This document shows, piece after piece, positions 49,268-57,560 of a DNA stretch of 64,000 bases. Position 1 is the stretch's first letter. The number at the start of each line of letters is the position of its first letter. Under the pieces are notes generated by a model, which saw nothing but the letters and a program-made list of their open reading frames with translations, was not told the origin of the DNA and did not search any database. The stretch covers positions 186,001 to 250,000 of the forward strand of contig CAVQWX010000001.1 of assembly GCA_963717765.1 (NCBI GenBank). The letters are read 5' to 3'. The position numbers were made by a program, and so were the translations under genes. The stretch comes from JACDER01 sp963717765. Lineage in GTDB: Bacteria; Actinomycetota; Thermoleophilia; Gaiellales; Gaiellaceae.

Positions 49268-50033
49268 ATGCTCGCTTCAGTCCTCGGCGGCCTACGCTAG
49301 CCGCTGGCTGGGGCTGCCGCCGCGGCGCTGGTCACCGTCTCCGGCGCCGGCGCGACCAACGGCTCGCCGCTCATCGTCGGGTAGACGAACGGCGCCACCA
49401 GCCAGACCGCGCTCCAAGGCCCGATGGCGACGTCCGTCCTGGGGCGTCTCGGTGACACCGCCAGCCACCCCGGTTGCATCCTGTGCCCGGGTGTGAGAGG
49501 AACGGGACACGCCCTCTTCGGCGGCTATTTCACGGCCACGGATACGGGACTCGTTCGTGGAGTCGCCGGACATGATGGACGTGTACAACGGCAACGCCAC
49601 GACGGACGGCAACGGTTTCGCCACCGTCAAGCTCCCCGCGTGGTTCCAGGCGCTCAACCGCGACTTCCGCTACCAGGTGACGATCGTCGGAACGCGTGGC
49701 TGGAACGCGCGCGTCGTAAAGAAGATCGCCGACAACCGCTTCACGATCCAGACGGACCAGCCGAACCTCAGCGTCTCCTGGCTGGTAACGGGGATCCGCC
49801 ACGACCGGAGGGCGAACGCACACAGGATCAAGGTCGTCGTGCGAAGAGCGGGGCCGACCAAGGCAAGTACGTCTCGCCGAACTTCTATGGCCAGCCGAGC
49901 TCGAAGGCGGCCTACGGGCCCCGGACGCGGCGAAGGCGAGCGCCGAGCCCGCCGAGTACGTCCGTCTGCACGGCAAGTCGAATGCGAAGGCGCAGGTGAA
50001 GTCGAGGTAGAGACGATCCCGGTGGTGAAGTAG
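49268..50033 (+). pseudogene. Gly-rich repeat secreted protein, copy 2, nonsense-mutated and deleted
   Basis: From ATG 49268 the frame reads MLASVLGGLR, TAG (TGG in copy 1), PLAGAAAAALVTVSGAGATNG, SPLIVG, TAG (CAG in copy 1), TNGATSQTALQGPMATSV. The GVxG repeats are missing, and the conserved C-terminal domain (SFVESPDMMDVYNGN, ALNRDFRYQVTIVG, SVSWLVTGIRHD) reappears in another frame from about 49557, with a garbled end at 50033. The DMMDVYNGN region is nearly identical in DNA to copy 1, suggesting recent duplication or gene conversion. The preceding 293 bases (48975-49267) contain only the hairpin leader. Confidence 0.8.
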
Positions 50034-50107
50034 GACCGTACTCACGCTGCCCGCCAACCGATGAAAACTCGAAGACTGGTTCGTTGCGTTGCTGCTGCTC
50101 TCGCCGG

Positions 50108-51634
50108 CTACGGCCCCGGACGGAGCCAGACGCGCGCGCCGGCCACGCGGTAGGCGACCCGGTAGTGGAAGCGTCGCAGGACCTGTCGCAGGTCGGGATC
50201 GATCTCGAAGCCCGGCATCAGGCCGATCGCGTCGGGCGGATGAGCGAGCAGTTCCCGGCGCCGCTCCCCCGAGTAACCCGGCAGGACCCAGCGGGCGGGC
50301 GGGGTGTCGATGAAGCGCGTCGGCGCGTAGCGGTCGGCGAGCCAGTACACACCCGGCGCCCCGGTGGCCTCCGCGCTCGGGAGGCCGCCTGCCATGTAGA
50401 TCGTGTCGCCCGGGGAGGTGTGCGCGCCGATGAACGCCGAGACCGGGTAGGCGAGGTGCAGCGGGTTGAAGGAGTTGCCGAAGAAGCGCTGCGTGGCCGG
50501 CATGCGCAGCGCCGCGCGCTGGAAGCTCAGGACCTCGTTCCAAAGCGGGACGACGAGCACGAGCGCGCACAGCGCGACGCGTTCAACGAGCCAGCGGCGC
50601 CATAGCGACGCGATCCCGACGGCGATTCCGACCGCGATCCCCGGCAGCACCGGGTAGTAGTGGTGAGGATAGGAGTAGTTCGCGAGCTTGACGCGCAGAA
50701 AGGCGGCGACGATCCAGAGCAAGGCGGGGACGGCCGCACGCCGAAGTCTCGGATCTCGCATCGCCACGACGCTCCCGACGATTCCGAGCGCCCAGAGTGT
50801 GGGGCCAGGGACGTGGAACAGCCCTCCTCCACCCCGCAGCTTGTCGAGCAGATCGCCGCCGCTCGCGCCCGCCCGCGCGTAGCCCAACACCTGGTCGATC
50901 ATGTCGCCGACGGCACCGGTGGCTGCAAGCCAGACGAGGATCGGTCCTGCGATCGCGAGGACTCCGCCGCCGGCCGCGGCAAAGCGTCGCCCTCTCCCGT
51001 CGGCGCTCGAGCGCCAGAGCTCGAAGGCGGCGAAAGGCACGACCACGGCGAACGTGGGATTCATCAGCACCGCGAACGCCGTCAGGCCTCCCGCCGTGGC
51101 GCACGCCCACAGCTCCGGCCTCGTGGCGAGCCACCATGCGCCCGCCATCGGCGCGACGCCGTACTGCTCGGTGTTGGAGCTGTAGCCCTCGAGCGGCGAG
51201 GCGGCTGCGAACGCGGCGAAAACCATGCCTGCAAGAAATCCGGTCGCGCGTCCGGCGAACCGTCCCACGTACCCCATGAGCGCCAGGGCGGCAAGCGCCG
51301 CGAACAACACCAGCGTGAGGTGGACGACCACCACCGAGCTGCCCGAGACGAGCCGGATGAGGGCGAAGAGCAGATAGGTCGCCGGCCCCTTTGTGGCGAT
51401 CATGTCCACGTACGGCGTGTGACCGTGGAGGATGAGCCCGCCGCCGTAGAGGTAGAGCGGAGGGTCGTACTCGAGCGGGGCGTTGAAGGTCGCCGGACGC
51501 GTGACCGCCGCGATCGCGGCGAAGCCGATCAAAGCCGCGACCGGCGAGCGCCTGATCGATGCGAGCAGGCTGGACCTCAGCCGTTGCGCCGAGACTGACC
51601 TCTCGGCAGGTGGGGAAATGATCGGCGCCGCCAT
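50108..51634 (-). CDS. Polytopic GT-C type glycosyltransferase (GT39/GT83-like)
   Basis: 508 residues with 10-12 membrane helices. The first outside loop has FNAPLEYDPPLYLYGGGLILHGHTPYVDMIATKGPATYLLFAL, where an acidic residue after the first helix is the expected catalytic site for polyprenyl-phosphate-sugar-dependent GT-C enzymes. C-terminal external domain: FIGAHTSPGDTIYMAGG, YWLADRYAPTRF, PPDAIGLMPG. It probably transfers a sugar from a lipid carrier to a surface polymer or protein. It is flanked on both sides by broken copies of the repeat-protein family, which might once have been its substrate (inference). Confidence 0.82.
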   Translation of the reverse strand: MAAPIISPPAERSVSAQRLRSSLLASIRRSPVAALIGFAAIAAVTRPATFNAPLEYDPPLYLYGGGLILHGHTPYVDMIATKGPATYLLFALIRLVSGSSVVVVHLTLVLFAALAALALMGYVGRFAGRATGFLAGMVFAAFAAASPLEGYSSNTEQYGVAPMAGAWWLATRPELWACATAGGLTAFAVLMNPTFAVVVPFAAFELWRSSADGRGRRFAAAGGGVLAIAGPILVWLAATGAVGDMIDQVLGYARAGASGGDLLDKLRGGGGLFHVPGPTLWALGIVGSVVAMRDPRLRRAAVPALLWIVAAFLRVKLANYSYPHHYYPVLPGIAVGIAVGIASLWRRWLVERVALCALVLVVPLWNEVLSFQRAALRMPATQRFFGNSFNPLHLAYPVSAFIGAHTSPGDTIYMAGGLPSAEATGAPGVYWLADRYAPTRFIDTPPARWVLPGYSGERRRELLAHPPDAIGLMPGFEIDPDLRQVLRRFHYRVAYRVAGARVWLRPGP

Positions 51635-51696
51635 GCTGCGGAGAAGAGCCCCGCCGCCCGCCTGCCGCTACCCGATCAGTCGCCTTGGCGCGCTTG

Positions 51697-52673
51697 TCAT
51701 CGCCTGCTTCCGGGCGGACGGCGGTCGCCCTGCCGCGTTCGCGTGGGCGGCGAGGTCGTCTCCGCCTTCGAACACGGCTGCCTGTACAGCGCCGGATCGA
51801 GGTACGTCCCCTGAGCGCCGCGAGGCTTGTCCTGGAGCACCCTCAGGGGATGCGCGAAGGCGGACTCGCCCACCACGCCCTTGCACGCCGGGCTCCGGCC
51901 GTAGACGCCCCAGCCCGACCCTGCCTGGGAGCCCCAGACGCTGATCCCGGCGCTGTCCGCGCCGTTGATCCCGCGTACAGGCGCGGATCCGTCGCCGGAC
52001 CTGGTGGACGCCACGACGCCCTGGACGCCGACCGCATTGGGCACGCACGTGCTCGTACTGCCCCCGACGCCGGCGCCGTGCCCCCACGCGCTGGCCGTCG
52101 CGCCGCTGCCGGGCTGGCTGCTCGAGATCGCGCCCTGCACAGCCACCGCGTTCGGTACGCGCGAGTTCGTGGCGCCCTCCACGCGTCCGGCGTCCCCCCA
52201 CACGCCGGTGTGCTGGCCGAGGAAGCCGCGGCCGTAGGAGAACGAGCCGTAGACGCCCAACCCGTAGCCGGCAGACGAGCCCCACACGCCCATGCCGTTG
52301 CCTCCGATCGCGTCGTTGATCCCGCGCTCGCCGGCCGTCCCGCTCGCCGGGCTGGTCGAGAGCACACGTCCTGCGATGCCTGTGGCATTTGGCGAGGTGG
52401 AGCTCGTCTCGACGAGCACTCCGGCCGATGGGCCGATCACCGACCCGTGCTGTCCGTACACGCCCGGTCCGTTGGCGTTGGTGCTCAAGCCGTAGCCGAA
52501 GAGGCCTGCCGAGCCGATTTCCGGCGAGCCGCTGTTCAGGACTCCCTCCGCCCCGTGTGCATTGGCTCCGTTCGAGTTGGTCTGGCCTGCGAGGCTCACG
52601 CCTCCGCTCCCGCTCGCGCCCGAAGCGAGCCTCTGGCCGCCCAGCGCACAGCGCGTAGGAATGAGTCGAACAT
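51697..52673 (-). pseudogene. Gly-rich repeat secreted protein, copy 3, leader frameshifted and C-domain deleted
   Basis: ATG 52673 follows AGGAGG and gives MFDSFLRAVRWAARGS, which ends at a TGA in its own frame (52596). The body lies in another frame: GASGSGGVSLAGQTNSNGAN, then GVxG repeats (GNGMGVWGSSAGYGLGVYG, GVWGDAGRVEG, GSGWGVYGRSPACKGVVGES). The conserved FKIDHP...DFRYQ domain is absent; the sequence jumps to the very end, YLDPALYRQPCSKAE, matching KYLHPELYGQSKAK of copy 1. So both a leader frameshift and an internal deletion. Confidence 0.75.
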
Positions 52674-52824
52674 CGTTTCGTACCTCCTGGGTGACGGGAA
52701 CTTCACGAAAGCACACGCGGCAGACGAGGTCAAGACACGTCGGCGCGAGGAGTCCGTGCTAGCCACCGACGTTCCCTCAGCAGTCACGGCCGCAGTAAGC
52801 TGATCCCGTACGGATGGTGGCCTT

Positions 52825-53124
52825 TTGGCCGCAGCGATGTGGCTTCTGGTAGTCATCAAACTGAGTTTGTGCGGTACGCCGCTCGCCGATTCCTATCTGG
52901 CGGCGGCGCGGAGAAACCATGGATCCGCGTTCTTCCGAGCTCCTCGCGGCCGGTACTTCTTTCTGGGTGACAACCGGACTTCGTCATGCGACTCGCGTGT
53001 CTGGGGTGCGATACCGCGCAGCCGGCTGATCGGACCCGTCTTCGCGACGTACTGGCCGCTCACCCGTGTCTCAGTGCAGGTTCCACGGTCGCGATCGCCT
53101 AGCTCTTCTCGACAGGCAGGTTGA
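52825..53124 (+). pseudogene. 3' remnant of a signal peptidase I gene
   Basis: The frame contains LCGTPLADSYLAAARR, PRGRYFFLGDNRTSSCDSRVWG and IPRSRLIGPVFATYWPLTR. The GDNRxxSxDSRxxG block and following lines are conserved boxes D/E of type I signal peptidases. The membrane anchor and catalytic Ser/Lys boxes are missing upstream, where only 52674-52824 of unrelated sequence lies. Not functional alone. This accounts for the 380-base gap between copy 3 and the rhodanese gene. Confidence 0.7.
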
Positions 53125-53809
53125 GCTGCTCCCACTCGCTCCACGAGCCGGGATACAGCTTCGCGTCACTTCTGCCCGCCTGGACGAGGCCGAGGAGCTG
53201 GACGCATGCGGTCACCCCCGAACCGCAGTAGACAACCACCTCCTCGGCCTCGACGGCGTCCTGCGGGAGCGCGCCGGTGTAGGGCGCGTTCCGCGCGCCG
53301 GGGATGTGGCCCGGCTTGCGGTCGATCGGGTTGGGCTCGCCGCGATAACGCTCGGGCAAGCGGGCGTCGACCACGAGGAGGCGGGGATCGTCCAGGCGCG
53401 CCGCCAGCTGCTCCGCCGTGATCGTGTCGTCGTGCCGCTCGCGCGGCACGAACTCGGCCGGCTCGACCTCCTCCTCGCCGGAAGAGAGTGGGCCGCGCCA
53501 GCCCTCGAAGTCGATCACGCCGCAGTCGTCGTGGCCGAAGTGGCGCAGCAGCCACCAGAGCCGCTCGGGGCCGCCCATGTTCCCGTATGCGACGACGAAG
53601 ACGCCGTCGCCGATGCCGGCGCGGCCGGCCGCCTCGGCGAAGTCCTTCGCGGCGGGCAGTGGATGGCGCCCGCCCGGCCCGGGCGGAGCGGACAGGTCGG
53701 CGTCCACGTCCAGGTAGCTCGCGCCCGGGATGTGCCCCTCGAGATAGAGCTCACGGCCCGCGTCTGGCGCGCCCAGCTCCCAGCGGCAGTCGACGAACTG
53801 GTAACGCAC
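53099..53809 (-). CDS. sseA: Thiosulfate/3-mercaptopyruvate sulfurtransferase (two-domain rhodanese)
   Basis: 236 residues, two rhodanese domains. First (inactive): FVDCRWELGAPDAGRELYLEGHIPGASYLDVDADL. Second: LLVVDARLPERYRGEPNPIDRKPGHIPGARN and the active loop YCGSGVTAC with the catalytic Cys; CGSGVTA is the 3-mercaptopyruvate sulfurtransferase pattern. Transfers sulphane sulphur to thiols or cyanide. Follows amt by nine bases as the last gene of the glnA-PII-amt operon, an unusual companion for nitrogen genes. Confidence 0.94.
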   Translation of the reverse strand: MRYQFVDCRWELGAPDAGRELYLEGHIPGASYLDVDADLSAPPGPGGRHPLPAAKDFAEAAGRAGIGDGVFVVAYGNMGGPERLWWLLRHFGHDDCGVIDFEGWRGPLSSGEEEVEPAEFVPRERHDDTITAEQLAARLDDPRLLVVDARLPERYRGEPNPIDRKPGHIPGARNAPYTGALPQDAVEAEEVVVYCGSGVTACVQLLGLVQAGRSDAKLYPGSWSEWEQLNLPVEKS

Positions 53810-53818
53810 GCGGCCAGC

Positions 53819-55207
53819 TTAGGCCGCGTCGGCGACCTCCTCCTCGTCCTCGCGCGGCGGGAATTCGTGCCGGTGGGCGAGGAGGTGGCTGTGCGCTTCG
53901 GTTCCGTATCCGCCGGGAACCGGTATGTAGAACTCGGGATAGCCCCACATTCCATGTTCTGAGACGTCCAGCCCGGACGTCTCGACCTCGGGCTCGACGC
54001 GGATCCCCCACAGCTTGTTCAGCACCCAGAGGCAGCCGAACGAGGCCGAGAAGGTGAACGCGCCCACGGCGAGCAGTCCGAGGAGCTGGATCCAGACCTG
54101 GTGGAAGGAGCCGGTGTAGACGAGGCCGCCGGTTCCGGTCTTGAGCGTGGCGGCAAGAGCCGGAACCGCGAACAGCCCCGTTGCGAGCGTCCCCCAGACC
54201 CCGGACATCCCGTGTACCGCGACTGCTCCGATCGGGTCGTCGATCCCGATCCGCTCGACCCACAGGACACCGACGACCGCGATCATGCCGGAGACGGCGC
54301 CGATCACGACCGCGGCCCACGGCGCGACGAAGCCGGACGCGGCCGTGACTGCGACCAGCGCGGCGAGGACGCCGTTCAGCATCATCGAGATGTCCGGCTT
54401 CTTCAGGACGAGCCAGGCGGTGAGCGCGCCGCTCACGGCGCCCGCGGCGGCGGCGAGGTTGGTCGTCAGCGCGACGTAGCCGAAGTAGCCGAGCTTGTCC
54501 CCGGTGATCACGGCGAGCGTCGAGCCGGGGTTGAACCCGAACCAGCCGAACCAGAGGATGATCGTCCCGAGCACCGCGTAGGGGATGTTGTGTCCCGGGA
54601 TGGGATTGCCCCGGCCGCCGGCGAACTTCCCGATGCGCGGCCCGAGCAGGATCGCGCCCGCCAGCGCCGCCAGCGCGCCCTGATAGTGGACGACGGTCGA
54701 GCCCGCGAAGTCTTGCATCCCCAGGCCGAAGAGCCAGCCGCCGCCCCAGACCCAGTGGGACGTGACGGAGTAGATGACCGTGAAGGCGACGCCGAACGCG
54801 AAGTAGACCCACAACTTCGCGCGCTCGGCCATCGCGCCCCAGACGATCGCGAGCGACACGCCCGCGAACACGACCTCGAACAGATACCCGGCCGCACCCG
54901 GGATCGTGGTGAAGAACTCGAACGGCGCCTTGCCGACGTCGAGCAGCGAGTGGACGGAAGGGAAGAAGCCGCTCGTCCCGATGATCGCGTTCCCCTTGCT
55001 GAACGCGATCCCGAAGCCGACCGCCCAGTAGACGAGGGAGCAGACGCCGAAGATCAGCACGTTCTTGCCCGCGATGTGCGCAGCGTTCTTCATCCGCGTC
55101 AGCCCGGCTTCGAGGAAGGCGAACCCGGCCTGCATGAACATGACCAGGACGGCGGCCACCACAACCCAGACGGTGTTGACGGCGATGATGATCTCCGCCT
55201 TGCTCAT
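53819..55207 (-). CDS. amt: Ammonium transporter
   Basis: Amt/MEP/Rh channel for NH4+/NH3. 462 residues from ATG 55207 (SD GGGGAGAG). Eleven helices; key regions: VMFMQAGFAFLEAGLTRMKN, the twin His positions in SVTSHWVWGGGWLFGLGMQDFAGSTVVH and IGAVAVHGMSGVWGTLATGLFA, and ILWFGWFGFNPGSTL. C-terminal cytoplasmic tail of about 65 residues. The ATG overlaps the PII gene stop by four bases, the classical glnK-amt coupling in which PII gates the channel. Confidence 0.96.
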   Translation of the reverse strand: MSKAEIIIAVNTVWVVVAAVLVMFMQAGFAFLEAGLTRMKNAAHIAGKNVLIFGVCSLVYWAVGFGIAFSKGNAIIGTSGFFPSVHSLLDVGKAPFEFFTTIPGAAGYLFEVVFAGVSLAIVWGAMAERAKLWVYFAFGVAFTVIYSVTSHWVWGGGWLFGLGMQDFAGSTVVHYQGALAALAGAILLGPRIGKFAGGRGNPIPGHNIPYAVLGTIILWFGWFGFNPGSTLAVITGDKLGYFGYVALTTNLAAAAGAVSGALTAWLVLKKPDISMMLNGVLAALVAVTAASGFVAPWAAVVIGAVSGMIAVVGVLWVERIGIDDPIGAVAVHGMSGVWGTLATGLFAVPALAATLKTGTGGLVYTGSFHQVWIQLLGLLAVGAFTFSASFGCLWVLNKLWGIRVEPEVETSGLDVSEHGMWGYPEFYIPVPGGYGTEAHSHLLAHRHEFPPREDEEEVADAA

Positions 55208-55536
55208 AGCGCTCTCCCCGTTCGGTTGTGGGTGACGTTGGAGACGGGGCATGACCAGACGAGGCCGTCACCGGATTCGTGGCCGCTGCGGGCGGCGTCG
55301 GCGATCGCGTCGACCACCGCCCGCACGGCGCTGTCCTCGACGACGAAGGTCAGGAGGGCCTTCGGGAGGAAGCGGGACTCGAACACGCGGCCGCGGTACT
55401 CGTGCGTGATCCCGCGCTCGCGGCCGTGGCCCACGGCCTCGACCACCGTCACGCCCACGTGTCCCGTCTGTTCCTCGACCGCGTCGATCACCGTCTCGAC
55501 GCGCTCCCGAACGACCACCGCCTCGACCTTTTGCAT
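55204..55536 (-). CDS. glnK: Nitrogen regulatory PII-like protein
   Basis: 110-residue trimeric sensor of 2-oxoglutarate/ATP that should plug Amt and control glutamine synthetase. MQKVEAVVVRERVETVIDAV, GVTVVEAVGHGRERG, the T-loop THEYRGRVFESRFLPK and ALLTFVVEDS fit the family. Tyr47 aligns with the conserved T-loop Tyr46, but the uridylylation/adenylylation Tyr51 is Phe52, so covalent modification there is excluded. The C-terminus (SGHESGDGLVWSCPVSN) follows the GxxGDGKIFV region loosely. The start codon lies at the right end of a 162-base insertion that duplicated the first codons. Confidence 0.9.
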   Translation of the reverse strand: MQKVEAVVVRERVETVIDAVEEQTGHVGVTVVEAVGHGRERGITHEYRGRVFESRFLPKALLTFVVEDSAVRAVVDAIADAARSGHESGDGLVWSCPVSNVTHNRTGRAL

Positions 55537-55697
55537 TCACAGACTCCCGGTGTTGGATCCTGGTTCGGCGGAGCTGCGCGGAGCCGGGCTTGGCCCGAGC
55601 GCAGCGCACGAGTCGTTGGTACGCAGCGAGGCGTAAAGGAGGGGGCCAACGGGGGAACCATGGGTTCCCCCGTTCTTGACTGCCTCGACCTTTTGCA
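55520..55697. repeat. 16-bp direct repeats bounding a 146-bp insert at the PII start
   Basis: GCCTCGACCTTTTGCA is identical at 55520-55535 and 55682-55697. On the minus strand both copies encode xQKVEA, the first codons of PII. The repeat-plus-insert unit is 162 bases (54 codons). The left copy is in the living PII gene; the right copy begins three bases after the glnA stop, the probable ancestral PII start (GTG). Confidence 0.85.
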
Positions 55698-55698
55698 C
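55537..55698 (-). CDS. 53-codon leader ORF created by the insertion before PII
   Basis: Starting at GTG 55698, three bases after the glnA stop, the frame reads MQKVEAVKNGG, then insert-derived residues, and ends with TGA immediately before the PII ATG. It is in frame with PII, so the TGA alone separates them. No homology. Probably a by-product of the insertion, but translation of it would couple glnA to PII or modulate PII output. Confidence 0.4.
   Translation of the reverse strand: MQKVEAVKNGGTHGSPVGPLLYASLRTNDSCAALGPSPAPRSSAEPGSNTGSL
55648..55674. repeat. Perfect 12-bp hairpin inside the glnA-PII insert
   Basis: Arms AACGGGGGAACC and GGTTCCCCCGTT with loop ATG. Very stable; no T-run on the minus strand, so it is probably part of the inserted repeat element and could also partly terminate or stabilise glnA mRNA. 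Confidence 0.7.
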
Positions 55699-55701
55699 GA
55701 C

Positions 55702-57144
55702 TCAGCAGTCGTAGTAGAGGGCGAACTCGGCCGGGTGAGGCCGGAGCCGGACAGCATCCACTTCCGTCTCGCGCTTGTACGCGATCCAGGTCTCGATCAG
55801 CTCCTTCGAGAAGACACCGCCCCTGGTCAGGAACTGGTGGTCGGCCTCGAGCGCGTCGAGCGCCTCGGCGAGCGAGCCCGGCACCTGCGGCACGTCCGCC
55901 TCCTCCTCGAAGAGGTCGAAGTCGGCCGGCTTGCCCGGATCGAGCCCCTGCTCGACGCCGTCCAGCCCCGCCATCAGCATCGCCGAGAAGGCGAGGTACG
56001 GGTTCGCCGCCGCGTCGGGGCAGCGGAACTCGACGCGCTTCGCCTTGGGCGACTCGGAGTACATCGGGATGCGGATGCAGGCCGAGCGGTTGCGCTGGGA
56101 GTAGACGAGGTTGACCGGAGCCTCGTAGCCCGGCACGAGCCGGCGATAGGAGTTCGTGGTCGGGGCGCAGAAGGCGAGCAGCGCCGGAGCGTGCGTGAGC
56201 AATCCGCCGACGTAGCAGCGGGCGAGCTGTGACAGGCCCGCGTAGCCGGACTTGTCCGCCATCAGCGGCGTCGACTCCTTCCACAGCGACTGGTGCGTGT
56301 GCATCCCCGAGCCGTTGTCGCCGAAGAGCGGCTTCGGCATGAAGGTCGCCGTCTTGCCCGCGGCGCGGGCGACGTTCTTGACGACGTACTTGTACGTCAT
56401 GACCTGGTCGGCCATCCGCAGGAGCGACTGGTAGCGAAGGTCGATCTCGCACTGGCCGCCGGAGGCGACCTCGTGGTGGTGGAACTCGCACGGGATGCCG
56501 AGCTTCTCGAGCGTCAGCACCATGCGCGTGCGGAGATCGTGGAGCGTGTCGTGCGGCGCCGGCGGGAAGTAGCCCTCCTTCTGGCGGACTGTATAGCCGA
56601 GACCGGGCTGGCCGGAGTTCCAGTGCCCCTCGGCGGAGTCGATCGCATAGTGCGCCTGGTGGTCGGCGAGCGCGTAGCTCACCGAGTCGAGCACGAAGAA
56701 CTCGCACTCGGGGCCGACGTAGCACGTGTCGGCGATGTTGGTCGCGCGCAAGTACTGCTCCGCTCGCTTCGCTACGCGGCGCGGATCCTTTGCATAGGGC
56801 TCGTGCGTGATCGGGTCGACGATCTCGCAGATGAGCGACAGCGTCGGCGCCTCGGTGAACGGGTCGAGGATCGCGCTGGACGGGTCCGGCATGAGCAGCA
56901 TGTCCGACTCCGCGATGCCCTGCCAGCCGCGGATGGACGAGCCGTCGAACCCGAGACCATCGTCGAAGCAGGACTCGTCGAAGGATGTGAGCGGCAGCGT
57001 CATGTGCTGCCACGAGCCGAGCAGGTCGCAGAACTTGAGGTCGACCATCGTCGCCTGTGTCTGGCCCGCCCATTCGAGCGCCTCGGCCGGGGCGGGCTTC
57101 TCCGCGCTTCCGTTCGCCAGGTAGTGCTTGGCTTGTTCCTCCAC
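55702..57144 (-). CDS. glnA: Glutamine synthetase type I (GSI-beta-like)
   Basis: 480 residues from GTG 57144 with SD GGAGGAGGA. Ammonia plus glutamate plus ATP to glutamine, dodecamer. Seen: GFDGSSIRGW, YVGPECEFFV (metal Glu), HHEVASGGQCEID, GSGMHTHQSLWK, RLVPGYEAPVNLVYSQRNRS, RVEFRCPDAAANPYLAFSAML. The C-terminus DVPQVPGSLAEALDALEADHQFL ... HPAEFALYYDC follows the E. coli GlnA end, i.e. the adenylylatable beta type. First gene of the glnA-PII-amt-sseA operon. The frame extends upstream to 57324 but without family similarity. Confidence 0.96.
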   Translation of the reverse strand: MEEQAKHYLANGSAEKPAPAEALEWAGQTQATMVDLKFCDLLGSWQHMTLPLTSFDESCFDDGLGFDGSSIRGWQGIAESDMLLMPDPSSAILDPFTEAPTLSLICEIVDPITHEPYAKDPRRVAKRAEQYLRATNIADTCYVGPECEFFVLDSVSYALADHQAHYAIDSAEGHWNSGQPGLGYTVRQKEGYFPPAPHDTLHDLRTRMVLTLEKLGIPCEFHHHEVASGGQCEIDLRYQSLLRMADQVMTYKYVVKNVARAAGKTATFMPKPLFGDNGSGMHTHQSLWKESTPLMADKSGYAGLSQLARCYVGGLLTHAPALLAFCAPTTNSYRRLVPGYEAPVNLVYSQRNRSACIRIPMYSESPKAKRVEFRCPDAAANPYLAFSAMLMAGLDGVEQGLDPGKPADFDLFEEEADVPQVPGSLAEALDALEADHQFLTRGGVFSKELIETWIAYKRETEVDAVRLRPHPAEFALYYDC

Positions 57145-57171
57145 CTCTCCTCCTCCCGTTAAGTGCCGAAA

Positions 57172-57200
57172 GGCCCCAGAGCCGGAAAAGCTCTGAGGCC
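57172..57200 (-). promoter_or_regulatory. glnA 5' leader hairpin
   Basis: On the minus strand GGCCTCAGAGC and GCTCTGGGGCC pair with one G-U (11 bp, seven-base loop), 27 bases before the GTG. A second, weaker hairpin (GCGGGCC/GGCCTGC) lies just upstream at about 57213-57232. May influence glnA expression; no known riboswitch class matched. Confidence 0.5.
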
Positions 57201-57278
57201 CCATCGCCTCCGCGCAGGCCTTCCTGGCCCGCACGGGAACGACCCTAACGCCCCGGGCGGACGGAAAAGTGCCCCGTA

Positions 57279-57372
57279 GGGACGTGTCCCGTAAGTCGGA
57301 AGGGTCTGGCACCTCGCTTGACATCCGATCGCGATGAACAAGCCATTTGAGAACCGGGGTCTGACCCCGGTG
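57279..57372. repeat. REP-like composite in the glnA/ABC divergent region
   Basis: GGGAC-GT-GTCCC at 57279-57290 and, 62 bases on, ACCGGGGTC-T-GACCCCGGT (57354-57370 core). Same two-part element as near the RAYT gene and in sufD. The rest of 57145-57560 holds the glnA leader, a candidate promoter and no gene. Confidence 0.7.
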
Positions 57373-57420
57373 TTAACGAGATCCGCGCGAGGTGGTACGG
57401 ATGCGTGCCGAAAGCGGGAT

Positions 57421-57450
57421 TTGATTTCGCGCCGACGGGGTTGCTAGTGT
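57421..57450 (+). promoter_or_regulatory. Candidate promoter for the ABC exporter operon
   Basis: TTGATT at 57421-57426 and TAGTGT at 57445-57450, spacer 18 bases. About 110 bases of leader would precede ATG 57561. Confidence 0.35.
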
Positions 57451-57560
57451 GGCTCCCGGCATGTTCCTCGGCTGAGTACCCATATTCGCGCCCGCGCGCC
57501 CGGCTGGGTCTTGGCCGAGCGCGCCCGTTTCCGTACTCGCCGACCTCCAGGAGCAAGCCG

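Noticed and set aside
57318..57323. TTGACA-like hexamer after the REP
   Set aside because: CTTGACATCC lacks a TANNNT 16-19 bases downstream; TTGATT/TAGTGT at 57421 is a better promoter candidate.
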